Assembly: GCA_016617855.1 (NCBI GenBank)
Contig: JAECUM010003302.1
Span: 1 to 64,000 of the forward strand
Reading direction: 5' to 3'
DNA: 64,000 nucleotides
Source of the DNA: Megalonaias nervosa
Taxonomy: Eukaryota; Mollusca; Bivalvia; Unionida; Unionidae
Below, in pieces: positions 44,414 to 55,486 of the stretch. Positions within the stretch are counted from its first letter, which is position 1, and the number at the start of each line of letters is the position of its first letter. A model generated the notes under the pieces. The model ran no database searches and was not told where the DNA came from. It was given only the letters and a program-made list of their open reading frames with translations. The position numbers were made by a program, and so were the translations under genes.

Positions 44414-45562
44414 GAAATGATTCAAAAGGGATGGCCAAATAATAAACATCTCGCACCATTTGAAATCAGAAATTTCTGGAACTGCAATGATGAACTTTCA
44501 GAAATGGACGGATTAGTTCTAAAATGACAGAAGATTGTAATACCAGCTGCTCTTCAGAAAGAAATGCTAAAAGAGTTGCACAAAAGTCATATGGGAATTG
44601 AGAAGACAAAGCAAAGAGCAAGAGACATTATGTATTCGCCTGGCATAAATGCACAGATTGCAGACACAGTATCGAATTGTTCTACTTGCCAGGAATACAG
44701 AAAGTCAAATCAAAAAGAACCATTGTTATCTACACAACCTACTGCACCATGGGAAATGGTTGGAACAGATTTATTTATGTGGAATAATTACAACTATGTC
44801 TTGATAGTACACTACTGCTCAAGATATTTTGAAGTTGCCAAGTTAGAAAATACACGAGCAAGCACAGTAATCACACACACACAAAATCAGTTTTTGCAAG
44901 ACATGGAATACCACGAGAATCAAGGAGTGATAATGGACCACAGTTCTCCTCAAAAGAATATGGTTAGTTTGCAAAAACCTGGAGATTCAAACACACTACG
45001 TCAAGTCCCAAGTATCCACAGTCGAATAGTTTAGTAGAATGAACTGTCAAAAGAATTCTCAATAAGGCGAAGAGAGATGGAAAAGATCCATATTTATCGA
45101 TATTGGAGTATCGAAATACACCAATTGATGATATAGGATCTCCAGCACAAATACTGATGAGTCGAAGACTTCGATCGACTTTAACTACTACCAACATAAG
45201 CTACATCCGCAAGTTATAAAAGAAAGAAACCTAAAGTGGAAACTGGTTGAAAAGAAAAATCAGCAAAAGAAACAGTATGACAGAACAGCTAAAGAGCTTC
45301 CAAATCTGACTTCTGGAGACAAAGTTAGAATCAGAAGACAAGATATTTGGGAACCAGCTGTAGTCGTCAGAAAAAGCAGCACTCTAAGGTCGTATGATGT
45401 GAAAACCCAGGATGGTGCTATATACAGAAGAAACAAGGAGGTCACTGAACTGAATGACAAGATGCCATTAATCATCAATGAGCCAAACCAGACACAAGAG
45501 ATTCGAACAAGGAGAGGACGTCTAATAAGAAAGCCTGAAAGATACAGCGATTTTGTTATGTG
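44414..45562 (+). pseudogene. pol: Integrase of element C
   Basis: The zinc-binding part reads LHKSHMGIEKTKQRARDIMY and CSTCQEYR. The core has the first Asp in GTDLFMWNNYNYV. A frameshift near 44,905 moves the second catalytic region (SDNGPQFSS) into another frame, and a stop replaces a codon just after the Glu position near 45,033. The C-terminal part, readable to 45,562, has SGDKVRIRRQDIWEPAVVVR and ends RGRLIRKPERYSDFVM, a typical end for this family. Confidence 0.85.
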
Positions 45563-45809
45563 AACTCGATAATTTTTCTCAATTAAAAAAATTGTGTCTT
45601 GTGAATATTAGAAACTGGAAGTGTTTAAGGGCATAATAATACATCTGTTATATCACAGTAGTTTATATGCAGTGATAACAACTGGATTGAAGAAAAAATA
45701 TTAGGACTATAGATTTTAGTGGCAATGCCAATATATCACCATGTATTTTTTTTTTTTTTTCATGAGTGTAAGAATGATTGTGAATGTCATAGGGCTAGAA
45801 CTTATTAGG

Positions 45810-46006
45810 TGGGACTAATATATTTGTTGTTTCAAGGCTAATAGTTCTGATGAAAAACGCATTAAAGTCATCTTACAGCAACAGTGGATGAAAGATAGTA
45901 CAGTTACATGTCTGTTAAATATGGCAACAGTAACTCACTGTACTGGCCAATAAATAATTTTAATAAACAATGTGTACCAAAATCTCGATTAAGTTTTCAC
46001 TTGTCA
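45810..46006 (+). repeat. Truncated 3' LTR of element C
   Basis: It matches the first 198 bp of the 5' LTR and then stops abruptly after CACTTGTCA. The remainder of the LTR is missing. Confidence 0.85.
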
Positions 46007-47405
46007 TACTATAAAATTATTTTCGTTTCAAGGAAAAGTGCAGTTTTAACATTTTTGATAGAATGAATGTATGTATGTTTATGTAGTTTACTGGCACATC
46101 AGCACAATTATAACCATTGTGCAGTGTTAGTAAAATTATAACAAGTTCAAGACCACAGCTCAAATGGGACAAATAATAGATACAGAGTTATAGATTTAAC
46201 CACTGCGTGGGCATATCATTTGCTGCTGAAAGAGATCTTCTCAGTATGACATTTGTGTTCATCATAACTGTTCTTTTAGGAAAATTACAAATGCAAAATC
46301 CTCAAAGTTAGAAACCCATTTTTTAGAATACTTTCCCAAAACAATCCATGAATTATTTACCAACTAAAGATGCTTTCTGATAAGGTCACTACCAGACAAT
46401 CTTCTGCCCATTTTACCTGGAAGATGGGCAACCTGACAGTTTCTCCTATATGTGACCAACAAAACTGCCCATTTTGAACAAGGTACACTGAGTAAAAATC
46501 AACATATTAGTTACAAATATAGATCCTGACAGAAAGTCTGGTTTGAATTCTGTTTATGCGTGTATCTTATGTAACAGCTTCTTGAGATTCAATGAAATGA
46601 ATTGAACTTCCACACAGTAACCAAAAGTAAATCTACCAGCAAACCACAAATATGGCCACTGATGATGTTATTCGGGATCTGTCTATAGAAAGACAATGAA
46701 TCAGCTCAACTGTACCACCGATAATTTCTACAACGCCTCTCTTTAGTAAAACCCAGACCAATTGTACAATATGGCAATATATCCTGACCCTTGCATCACT
46801 GCACCATAACCAAAATATTTGCTGTCAGGAACAGACTTGTACGTTGGTTTAATATGGGTCATTAATAGCTCTATAACCATTTGCTTAGCCCATGTGTACA
46901 TATGCGCGTGTCTTTGGTTAACACATCATCATCCTGGTTATTTGTCTCCGTCCCCCAATTTTGTAAACTTTATAAACGAAAAGACATATTTTTCCTTGAT
47001 TGTACACTTTATACATGTTCCTCGATTGTACACTGTATGCATGTGTAATAAAATATAACGGTTAAAATCAAGAAGAAAAATTTGTGGACAATATCTAAGA
47101 TCAGATATGTGCTGCCCAGTGTATAATATACATTATCAGTATATTGATTTATTTTATAAGTATACACGTCTTATTAATGCCAGCATCTTAGTCCAGTTTT
47201 ACAATATGTGGTATGCAGGTATGTGCTTATGTGCATCTGCAATCATAGGTAATGCAGGTATGTGCTTCAGTGCATCTGTATATGCATAGGTAAAGTGACC
47301 TTAAATGTGATAAAAAAAACTTCGAGACGAAACGTTGTTCATCTTATGGACTTTAATAAATACTAAATTAGGTCAAGAAAAGAAAATGTCGAATATTTAC
47401 TACTG

Positions 47406-47406
<1 letters not shown>
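46007..47406. other. No gene; scattered old repeats
   Basis: Inverted relatives of 34.7 kb and 57.0 kb occur near 46,510-46,560, and a relative of the 34.4 kb MITE arm at 46,625-46,672 (GTAAATCTACCAGCAAACCA). A two-unit tandem of about 37 bp lies near 47,214-47,289 (GCAGGTATGTGCTTATGTGC). No coding region is recognised. Confidence 0.5.
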
Positions 47407-47495
<89 letters not shown>

Positions 47496-47523
47496 CATAC
47501 ATACATACATACATACATACATA
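47407..47523. repeat. (AT)n followed by (ACAT)n
   Basis: An AT run of about 84 bp passes into about eight ACAT units. Confidence 0.95.
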
Positions 47524-47649
47524 AAAAATATGTAATTACCCTTAATATTAAGAGACGGATTAAGATAGGGCAATGACGGGCAAAGATACAAATATTATAC
47601 TAAAAAATAAATGCATATTAAGTAGACATGTTTTCTTTTCATCGATAAC

Positions 47650-48390
47650 TTTTTAACGCAGTTTGAAAAGTTAGCTTTAATCCATCATCTACCCAAAGAT
47701 CTGTGGGCCATTAATATCTCTGCGTTTTTACAAGGAGCTGGCAAGGCTGTCTACCATAATATGACACCCACTGAAAAAGATGACTAAGACGCTCTCAAGA
47801 AAGCGCTGTTACGGCATTACGAGTTGTCGGCTGAAAGTTTTCGCAAACTTTTCAGAGAGTCGTCTAAACGAACAACGAAGACACACGCACAATTTCATAC
47901 GCGTGTGCGCCTGCTTTTCGATGAATGGATGAAAATGACAGGCGCCGCGCTCACTTATGAAGGCATACGGGAAGAGATCTTGAAAGAACGTGTACTCAGT
48001 ACGTATCGGAACGACCTGATCGTATTTTTAGCGGAGCGTGATTTCGCGACCTTAGAAGATATTAGTGTGATGGCTGAGCGATATGAGAGTGCACGCTCTC
48101 TTCCGACCACCTGGAGTGGCAGGGATCAAACCAGCGTCCCTGACTTTAGAAGAGCTAACGGTTTGACACCTCCTAGGCGGAATGGTCAAAATGGTGGGAA
48201 GCTAGGTGCTGATAATCCCAACCATGATCAGTTCCGTGGCTCAGGAAAGTCCCACTGGGAAGATAAAGGTACCCCTGGTAAGAAAGATGAAGTTTGTGTG
48301 CTACGGTTGCAACAAACCTGGCCATACTCTCAAGACCTGCACGATAAATGTAGTGACACCAGACACTGGTAGAAAGTGTAAACCAGTAGA
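47650..48390 (+). pseudogene. gag: Gag of element B with SCAN-like capsid and zinc knuckle
   Basis: The frame reads LIHHLPKDLWAINISAFLQG upstream of a stop at about 47,785. After that it is open from 47,824: HYELSAESFRKLFRESSK, THAQFHTRVRLLFDEWMKM and RNDLIVFLAERDFATLEDIS. The pattern of these helices parallels element A's Gag (YALVPEAYLQKFRNYKK, YVEFAREKEQLFKRW), and both resemble the SCAN fold. Near 48,290 the zinc knuckle CYGCNKPGHTLKTC is in a second, overlapping frame, so the original frame shifts close to the knuckle. Confidence 0.8.
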
Positions 48391-48971
48391 GTGGTCGAAT
48401 GCAGCATCAGCTACGGTAAATGCAGAGAAGGCTACTGTGTTGTATGACACCGGTTGTAGTTATCCAGCTTTGGTGGATTGCAAATTTGTCAAACCTGCTG
48501 ATTATACAGGTGAGACAGTGGAAGTTCAATTTGCTAATAAGAGTAAAGATTCCCTTCCAGTTGTTTACATCGATCTTGATTCGCCGTATGTGAAAGGACG
48601 AATTCAAGCAGCGTGCTTGTCAGGGTTGTCGCATGACGTAATTTTAGGATGGAGGTATGTGTTGCCACAGCCTAATCCTACCCGTACACGTGCGGTCCGT
48701 AGAGACGAGGTCTATGAAGCGAAGGTCAGGGTCGAAGCCGCTGAACCCCTCTACTTCGCCCATAGATAATTTGCTACCTGGTGAATTAAAGAGACTTCAA
48801 GAGGAAGATTCTGCCTTTAACAGGATACACGGGTATGCAAAGGAGAAGTCCGTGCGGAACTTACCTGACGGTGAGGTAGAGTTTGCGCTGAAACGGGGTA
48901 TCTTGTATCGATACGCCCGGAAAGGTTCTGAGAGGTATAAACAAGTGATTGTACCTCGATCTAAGTGAGAT
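48391..48971 (+). pseudogene. Protease and linker of element B
   Basis: In the frame that holds the knuckle, TVLYDTGCSYPALVD at about 48,435 is the retropepsin active site (DTG), and LSGLSHDVILGWRYV near 48,620 is its C-terminal strand (LG instead of LGxD). Near 48,770 the frame shifts. The linker before integrase follows (LLPGELKRLQEEDSAFNRIH), then FALKRGILYRYARK. An in-frame TGA at 48,966 separates it from integrase. A CGA to TGA change is a plausible cause. Confidence 0.78.
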
Positions 48972-49856
48972 GTGGTTAGGCTAGCACATGAGAGTCTACT
49001 CGGTAGTCACATGGGTGTGGCAAAGACGAGAGATTGGTTAGTGAGGGAGTTCTACTGGCCAGATGTGTATGGGGATGTAAGGAGGTTTTGTCTGTCGTGT
49101 GACAAGTGTCAGCGTTTGGCACCTAAGACCTCAAATCGCCCAGTGCCACTAGGAACCACCCCTCTGATTGATGAACCTTTCTCAAGGGTGGCTATGGATT
49201 TGATAGGCCCGATAAAGCCTGCGTCAGAAAGTGGTAATCGTTATGTGTTAACGATCGGTGATTATGCTACCCGATACCCGGAGGCCGTTGCGTTGAAGAA
49301 CATTGATTCAGTTACGGTGGCTGAAGCTTTGTTAGGAGTTTGGTCTAGAGTTATCGTTCCTGAAGAGATACTAACTGACCAAGGGAAGCAGTTTGTTAGC
49401 CAGGTGATGGAAGAAGCGAACCGGTTACTTTCCATTAGGCACCTGACTACCACCCCGTATCACCCGCAGTGCAATGGTCTAGTAGAGCGTTTCAATGGGA
49501 CGTTGAAGCAAGCTCTGGAGAGCTTTTGAGCTAGTTTATGGGAGGATAGTGATAGGACCTATGGCTGTATTGAAACAGTTATGGGCGGATGAAAAGGCAT
49601 CCGAGGAAGTACGAACAACGTATCAGTATGTTGTTGATCTCCGTAACAAGCTGGAGGAAGTTTGTAGATTGGCCCAGAAGAATCTCCGTGACGCACGGGG
49701 ACGTCAAGCCAAGTACTATGACAAGAGGGCGAAGGAACAGAAGTTTGAAGTGGGTGACAAGGTGTTGATGTATTTGGAGCACAACAAACTCCAAGTATCC
49801 TGGAGGGTCCGTTCGTTGTAACGGAAAAGAAGGGCGGACAGAACTATCGTATCAAG
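48972..49856 (+). pseudogene. pol: Integrase of element B, upstream of RT
   Basis: The zinc site is AHESLLGSHMGVAKTRDWLV with CLSCDKCQRL. The core has Asp in AMDLIGPIKP, Asp in ILTDQGKQFVSQ and Glu in GLVERFNGTLKQ, with 35 residues between the second Asp and the Glu (DD35E). After a stop at 49,527 the C-terminal part follows in another frame (ARGRQAKYYDKRAKEQKFEV, GDKVLMYL) and continues towards RT as GDKEKLYYVNLLKRYLER. The core itself is uninterrupted. Confidence 0.87.
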
Positions 49857-50760
49857 GTGGGAGATAAAGAGAAGTTGTACTACGTTAACCTCCTTAAACG
49901 CTACCTTGAAAGGGAGTCACCTACTGAATTCGTGGTTGCTACAGTTGTGACTGAAGAACCCGACGACAACGGAGGAGTGGCGAAAGTACTTTCTAGTTGT
50001 CCTTTGACGAGAAATGAAACCTACGTCCACGTCGTCCTTGACGTAACGTTAACGTCAGAACAACGTGAAGAGGTGGAGGAGATACTCCACGACTGCGCAA
50101 GTGTCTTGACAGAAAGATCAGGCTTGACGGACTTGGAGTAGTTCAGTTTGAAGTTACTGGATGAAACGCCTGTGACATTGAAACCCTATCCACTGTCTCA
50201 TGCGAAGTTAGAAACTGTACGGAACGAAATTCGAGCTATGCTTGACTTAGGGGTCATTGAACCAGCCGAATCCGCATATAGTTCACGGGTTGTTTTGGTA
50301 CAGAAGAATGATAGGTTGACGTCGGACGCCGTAGTGAGACTACCGGACGTGACAAAGGACTTTGTCTTACGTACCGACGCTTCTGACAGTGGTCTTGGTG
50401 CAGTTTTACTGCATGAACATGATGGGAACTTATTCCCGGTTGCATATGATGGTAGACAGTTATCTCCTGCTGAGCGTAATTATTCAGTTACCGAAAGGGA
50501 GTGCCTAGCGATTATCTTTGTAATCTCCAAATTCCAGTGCTACCTATATGGACGAAAGGTTTTTTCTCGAAACTGACCACCAACCACTTGCTTATTTGGC
50601 CCAAGCTAAACTGACGAATGGACTTTTAATGAGGTGGTCATTATTTCTTCAACAATATCAAATTCAATTGCCTTACATTAAAAGGAAGTGATGATGTAAG
50701 AGCAGATGGTGTGAGTAGATTAGTTGATTCTGAGGTGAAGAGGTCACTTCAGGACATGTA
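49857..50760 (+). pseudogene. pol: RT and RNase H of element B, RT core deleted
   Basis: The RT N-terminus reads TPVTLKPYPLSHAKLETVRN and IEPAESAYSSRVVLVQKND at about 50,160-50,315. It then jumps directly to RNase H: SDAVVRLPDVTKDFVLRTDA, SGLGAVLLHEHDGN, NYSVTERECLAIIF and YLYGRKV. The whole catalytic core of RT, including the YxDD region, is missing, a deletion of roughly 200 codons compared with the family. After a frameshift near 50,570 the RNase H tail ends at a TAA at 50,760. The fragment at 7,453-7,636 covers part of the missing RT segment. Confidence 0.85.
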
Positions 50761-52749
50761 AACAACGACTTGAAATGCAACTCCAAAATTCGAAGAGCAA
50801 AATCCCAGATTTTACTCTTAAAGAAGGGCGTATGTAATGTGTCGAATTTTGAAGAAGTACTGAATCTTCAAGTTGAATAAATTGTGCATTAAAATTTATC
50901 ATAGTCAAGCCAGAAAAGTCTTTGAGAAAGGTCACTTTGATATTTCCCTTCTTTTATCTGTGAAACATAAAAGGACCTACATTTAAGTTTTAGTGGAACT
51001 GACCCAGCCATTCTAACGGTATCTTGGGAGAGTCTACATTAGAACCGTATCTGTTGCAAAGGACCGCATGTCAAAGAATTGATCTTCAAAGGAAAGTGGA
51101 TTGCATAGTATTCTAGGCTGTCAAAATCTGATGAAAGACATGATTATTTTGGGGAAAATTTAGGAACAGTTGCTTTTGATTGTTCAGTTAAAATTAAGGC
51201 GTACACATTGGAAGTTATGGGAGTTTAAATTTACCGACCTTAGTCAAAATAATTAGTTAGTCAGAAATTTGTCTTGAGAGAAGACAGGTTGACTCCGTGG
51301 GAAACCTAAAAGAATAGTGTTTTCCCTGGTTAACAAGTAAAGAGGCCAGATAGCTGTCTTGAAAGGAAGAGACAGGCTATAGTGCTAGGACGCACGATTG
51401 TGTGGAAAAGAAACAGCATTAAGTTACGTAATTTTAATTTCCATGTAATTTTCTATTTTGTTGTTTGGTTTTATGCAAATGTGTTTGATATGCTTATGAT
51501 CCATGCTATATATCGTTTATTCAATTTCATAGAACTCTGTTGATATGTTAGAGTTGTTATGCAATATATTTCTTTAATTTTACAGTTATTAGTTCATTGA
51601 TAGCATTGACAGATTGCCTGTAATCGACATATTCAAATGTGTAGTATTTCATATGGATTTATGATGTAATCCAAATATTAAAATGTGTAGTATTTCATAA
51701 GGATTTATGAATTAATCTAAATATTCAAATGTGTAGAATTTCTTATGGTTATATGAATTAATTTCCTTTGTCTGTAGAATGATACTGTTTATCGTGAGTT
51801 AATGATAACTGCATATTTATATATGATTTTGTAATGCTTAAATGATCTTGCAGGTTATTAGTTATTCTAAGCTGGAATTTAGTGAATCTTATGCAATAGT
51901 AATCGAGCATTTATCTTATTGAGTGGAACTGACTAGCTAGGTGTTAGAAGTCGCATAGTAACGTATGCAGATATATACGGCAGTATTGTTTGTAATCACC
52001 GCATGTGTTATTTTCTAGTTAATCCATGGTGGAGCAAGGGCGATGAACTGTTTAATTAGGGACGTATATTGCAATTGTCATTTGTACTAGAGATACTGAT
52101 TGTACCTTACCTCAAATACAGTAAATATGTCAGGACCGTTAATCGTTAAGGTCACATTATGTCAGAATTTATGCAGTGTGGATAGCTATTTACGTTTCTG
52201 AATAACGAAAGTAAGAGAATTTTATATATACGGATAGGTGGTGAAACACATACAGATTTAGTCGTAATCTTGTTATTTAAGGGAACAGCTTTCTATATCC
52301 CTCCCCGAGAACCCGATGAGGACAGCCCAAGAAGGAAGTCCGCAAATAGAGAATTCGGAATAGAAGGGTCAGAGGAAGAACCAAGCATACACGCTAGACG
52401 TGGAATACACAAAGTCAGTAGAGGAACGACGCCAGGTGATGCAAATTGTAATCTTTCCACCACTCGTCACTATGATGAACGAATCCGCAAATTGAACACT
52501 GCTATTAAATTCCATTAATGTAAATCTGTTGGATTGAAATTGCAATTTTAGTTTATATATTAATTAATTAAAATTTATTTTATTTTGTTTTTTAATGGTG
52601 CTCGTATTTGTTTATTTCTTCTCAATAGTCTCGCTGAGATCTCTGTCAATGTTCTGTCTATCCACTCACACTGGGCAATAACATCGAAGGAGGTCATCTT
52701 CTAGATAACGATCGCCAAATCAATTAATAGAGGTTCAAACACACGACAC

Positions 52750-52752
<3 letters not shown>
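50761..52752 (+). other. 3' region of element B, possible LTR; tandem repeat at 51,633-51,770
   Basis: A long AT-rich stretch follows pol without genes. At 51,633-51,770 three units of about 50 bp share AAATGTGTAGTATTTCATA. An 82-codon frame at 52,262-52,518 (starting MLFKGTAFYIPPREPDEDSP) is charged and unrecognised. Its 3' flank ACACTGCTATTAAATTCCAT weakly resembles 19,445-19,470. Part of this region may be the 3' LTR, but its ends are not visible. Confidence 0.35.

Positions 52753-52826
<74 letters not shown>
52753..52826. repeat. (AT)n microsatellite
   Basis: An AT run of about 74 bp. Confidence 0.95.
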
Positions 52827-52829
<3 letters not shown>

Positions 52830-53500
52830 ATACTCTTTCATTTTCATTTGTAATCAATATGGTAAGCATCACCGATAAATGATTTTCACCAATTTATATA
52901 CTTAATATACTTGTGAAGAATGAATTTTCAATGAAGTTTTACAAAATGCAGTTTTTATTGTTGAAATTTAAAATTATATCATTTAATGAAGATTGTGATT
53001 GTTGATTAAACACAACAATACGTCTAACATTGTATAAAAATACTGCAAACATCCCTCCTGTGTTCTAAGTCAGCGAATTCAGTAACATGATACCATATGT
53101 ATCAGGCTGATTCAATAAATTAGAATGTTGGCTCAGCGACTGTCGATTCATTAAATTTTTCTAGGATGCTGGCTAGACGAATTTTTGTATACTTACGTGA
53201 CAAGAAAAAAATAGATTTTGCGAAGGTCATGAACAGTGAAGTCTAGAGCTGCCAATCTATAGGGCCACTTATGGAAAATGGAAAGTGCTATCATACAAGT
53301 TCGTTTGTTGCCGTAAATCTTCCGAACAGGTCTTGTAAATTTTTCTTAACTCCGAAGCGCAGGGGTGAATCCAGTATACCCTTATATGGGAGCAAACTCA
53401 CGATAGTTTGGCTCAAGATTTCACTGCGTTCGCCTTCCTTTTCCTACAGGTAAGAAACTACGTACTACATTTGAAAGATTTTCTTTGAAAGCCGCAGTGG
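52827..53500. other. No recognised feature
   Basis: AT-rich sequence with one unconvincing 60-codon frame. Confidence 0.4.
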
Positions 53501-53593
53501 AATAATATGAATATTTTAAGACATTAAGTTTAATTTATTTTTTAAACAATTTAATTTTATGTCGAAGCATTTGAAACATGTGTGTGTGTATGT

Positions 53594-53630
<37 letters not shown>

Positions 53631-54863
53631 GGATTTTTAACGTAGTTTTTACAATTTTTCAGTCATATCGCTACGATGTCTGCAGTGTGACAGTTTATAG
53701 TGTTACGCATATGTAATTAAATTGCTTGTGTGTTAGTTTTAAAATTCTTTTTTATTTTATTTTTGTTTCATTACATTTTATTGTAATGATTAATTTCACG
53801 GGATTCGAAATTCTTTTTCAGTAGTTCGATATTTTCTTTTAGTAATGTTGTTTATCTAAGACGTAAAACGTGTTACATGAGGAATATTTTTAGCTCACCT
53901 TGGTCCGCGGTAGTGTAAGCGCTACGCGAAAACGAGTGGCTATTGCCAAGGTCATTTCGTTTAGTCTGAATAAACAATGTTTTATTTTTAAATTTATTTC
54001 AGAGTGAGAGTAGATGAGGGTTCTTGTTACGTGAGAGATTACATTTTTCGTATTGCTTTGTTCAAGTATTAAGAGACCACATAATCTATCTCGCAAGAAC
54101 GGGATGATAATTCGGGTGGATATAATACCCTTCCTGAGCGCTCGTCTGTCAGTTGTATTTTGGAAACCTTGAAGGCTGGATATGTTTTTATTGTTGAAAC
54201 CAGATTGTTTTTGAAGTTCATTTGTTTTTGGAATTTAATAATTTATTCTCTAGAAAGCCAAACGAGTGTATTGTTTTATAAATTCTGGGAGAAAGAAATT
54301 CAGTGGAAATTTATTCTGGAATTATTCGGAAACATAAACTGTGATTCAATTGAAGAATTGTTGCTATTTGTACAAGGACCATATCTGACGTCATCGCCTT
54401 CCATATTGGAAAGTCGTCGAGATTCGAACCTGGATTCTAATAGAACTATTTAGTGATAGGACTTGTATTTTTCATTCTTAGGATTAAATTTTGGATTATA
54501 TTCACAAACCGTAAGCCTATTTTCCAATTTTTACATTGTTTTCTAGGGAAATAAATTATTTTGTTATAATATACAAAGCTTGTTGGCTTCACTCTTTTCT
54601 CTTTTCTCTTGTTATTATTGTACGAGCCTACACGTAACCGTAGTGATGTCTAGCACCGCAGCATCATGCCGCAGACACCTAGAAACATTATCCTGACACC
54701 ACGCAGACCATTCCTAACACTGAAGTCTTAATGCTGAGCACCTAGCGTGGCAGCTGCTAGTACCATTTTATAAGTCTTTGGTATGACTCGTCCGGGGTTC
54801 GAAACCGCGCGCGACCTCCCGCATCCGAGGCAGACTCTCTAACCACTAGGCCACCAGAGCGGT
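53501..54863 (-). mobile_element. SINE interrupted by a solo LTR
   Basis: The minus-strand SINE head lies at 54,863-54,780 (ACCGCTCTGGTGGCCTAGTG, then a B-box remnant). Its body runs to 54,640 and resumes at 53,700 after the solo LTR, ending in a (GT)n tract at 53,579-53,630. Joining the two sides across the insertion gives the usual SINE order. The 3' flank (53,501-53,578) is the repeat also seen at 8,209-8,290. Confidence 0.85.
53701..54639 (+). mobile_element. Solo LTR of element A's family, 939 bp
   Basis: It begins TGTTACGCATATGTAATTAA and ends CTACACGTAAC, the same ends as the 940 bp LTR at 1,276-2,215. Long shared blocks include TAGTTTTAAAATTCTTTTTT, GGAATTTAATAATTTATTCT and ATTGTTTTCTAGGGAAATAA. 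No internal coding region remains, so it arose by recombination between two LTRs. ATAG before and GTAG after it are the likely 4-bp target duplication with one change. Confidence 0.88.
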
Positions 54864-55416
54864 GAAACATTTTGTATTCTTTTAATTATATACTATTAAT
54901 CATAAAATATATATTCTGTTTTGGAAACATAAATTGTATTAAGAATGTATATGTATTTGTAATCGTAGTATTGATTTATTTTAAAGAAGATTTCGCTACC
55001 AACTTCATGCTCAATAATAATTCGTTTAGAAATAAAATACCTTTGAAGCTACAGAACATAATATATTTGTATTTAAAGTCTAAAATTTAATACTTCGCAA
55101 ATAAACAAACAATTTTGGTGTCAGTCTGAAATAATGAAATTCGTTAGCATTTTTTGCTAATCGTTAACTTATTCGATATTTACTTATTCATATTATATTC
55201 TAAAAATAAACAAATTTTAGAACTGTATTAAATTGGTAAGCTTAAAGGAATATAATCATTTTATATGTATTTTTTATATCTAAAATGTGTAAATGTACAA
55301 GCCACATCTATGCTACTCAATAAGTACAACTCAGAAATTCAGCAATAAATAAATAAATATTTAAGAAAGGAAGACCGACAGACATAATAAAAAAGATGAT
55401 GAATCATTACACTTAC
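54864..55416. repeat. Repeat also seen at 35.7 kb; otherwise no gene
   Basis: The stretch around 54,985-55,060 (GCTACCAACTTCATGCT, TTTAGAAATAAAATACCTTT) matches 35,730-35,800. No coding region is supported. Confidence 0.55.
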
Positions 55417-55486
55417 CTGTATCGCAGATGCGATGCTGCCATTTCCCGCATCTGTTACAAGACAAAGCAAGATGACTAGGCCTGAT
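55417..55486 (-). other. Possible exon end with a zinc-finger-like motif
   Basis: On the minus strand the frame HLALSCNRCGKWQHRICDTG runs up to a strong donor, GTAAGTG. C-x2-C-G-K-W-x-H-x2-C resembles a PHD-like or MULE-associated zinc finger half. An acceptor is possible at CTTGTAACAG, but using it would cut into the motif. Weak support, no neighbouring exons seen. Confidence 0.25.

Larger units (their letters stand above)
41222..46006 (+). mobile_element. Element C: Ty3/Gypsy retrotransposon, conventional PR-RT-RH-INT order
   Basis: A 5' LTR (41,222-41,649), a primer-binding-like site, Gag-protease, RT, RNase H and integrase in the normal Gypsy order, and a 3' LTR cut after 197 bp (45,810-46,006). 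The first 489-codon frame is intact up to the start of RT. After that, stops and frameshifts occur every few hundred bases. The protein type is that of the widespread Gypsy family often annotated as K02A2.6-like. No target duplication can be tested because the 3' LTR is truncated. Confidence 0.9.
47650..50760 (+). mobile_element. Element B: second integrase-before-RT Gypsy element (Gmr1-like), internal region
   Basis: The plus-strand order is SCAN-like Gag, zinc knuckle, protease, integrase, RT and RNase H, the same unusual order as element A but clearly different sequence. The INT C-terminus runs in frame into the RT start through one TAG at 50,139. The Gag start and any 5' LTR are missing, and a large part of the RT core is deleted. 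A 3' LTR was not delimited but may lie within 50,761-52,600. Confidence 0.82.

Noticed and set aside
41222..46006. Envelope gene or infectious retrovirus
   Set aside because: No frame follows integrase before the 3' LTR, and pol is broken by stops and frameshifts. The same holds for elements A and B.
52262..52518. 82-codon charged frame after element B
   Set aside because: Not recognised. It lies in the presumed 3' untranslated or LTR region of element B and has no conserved motif.
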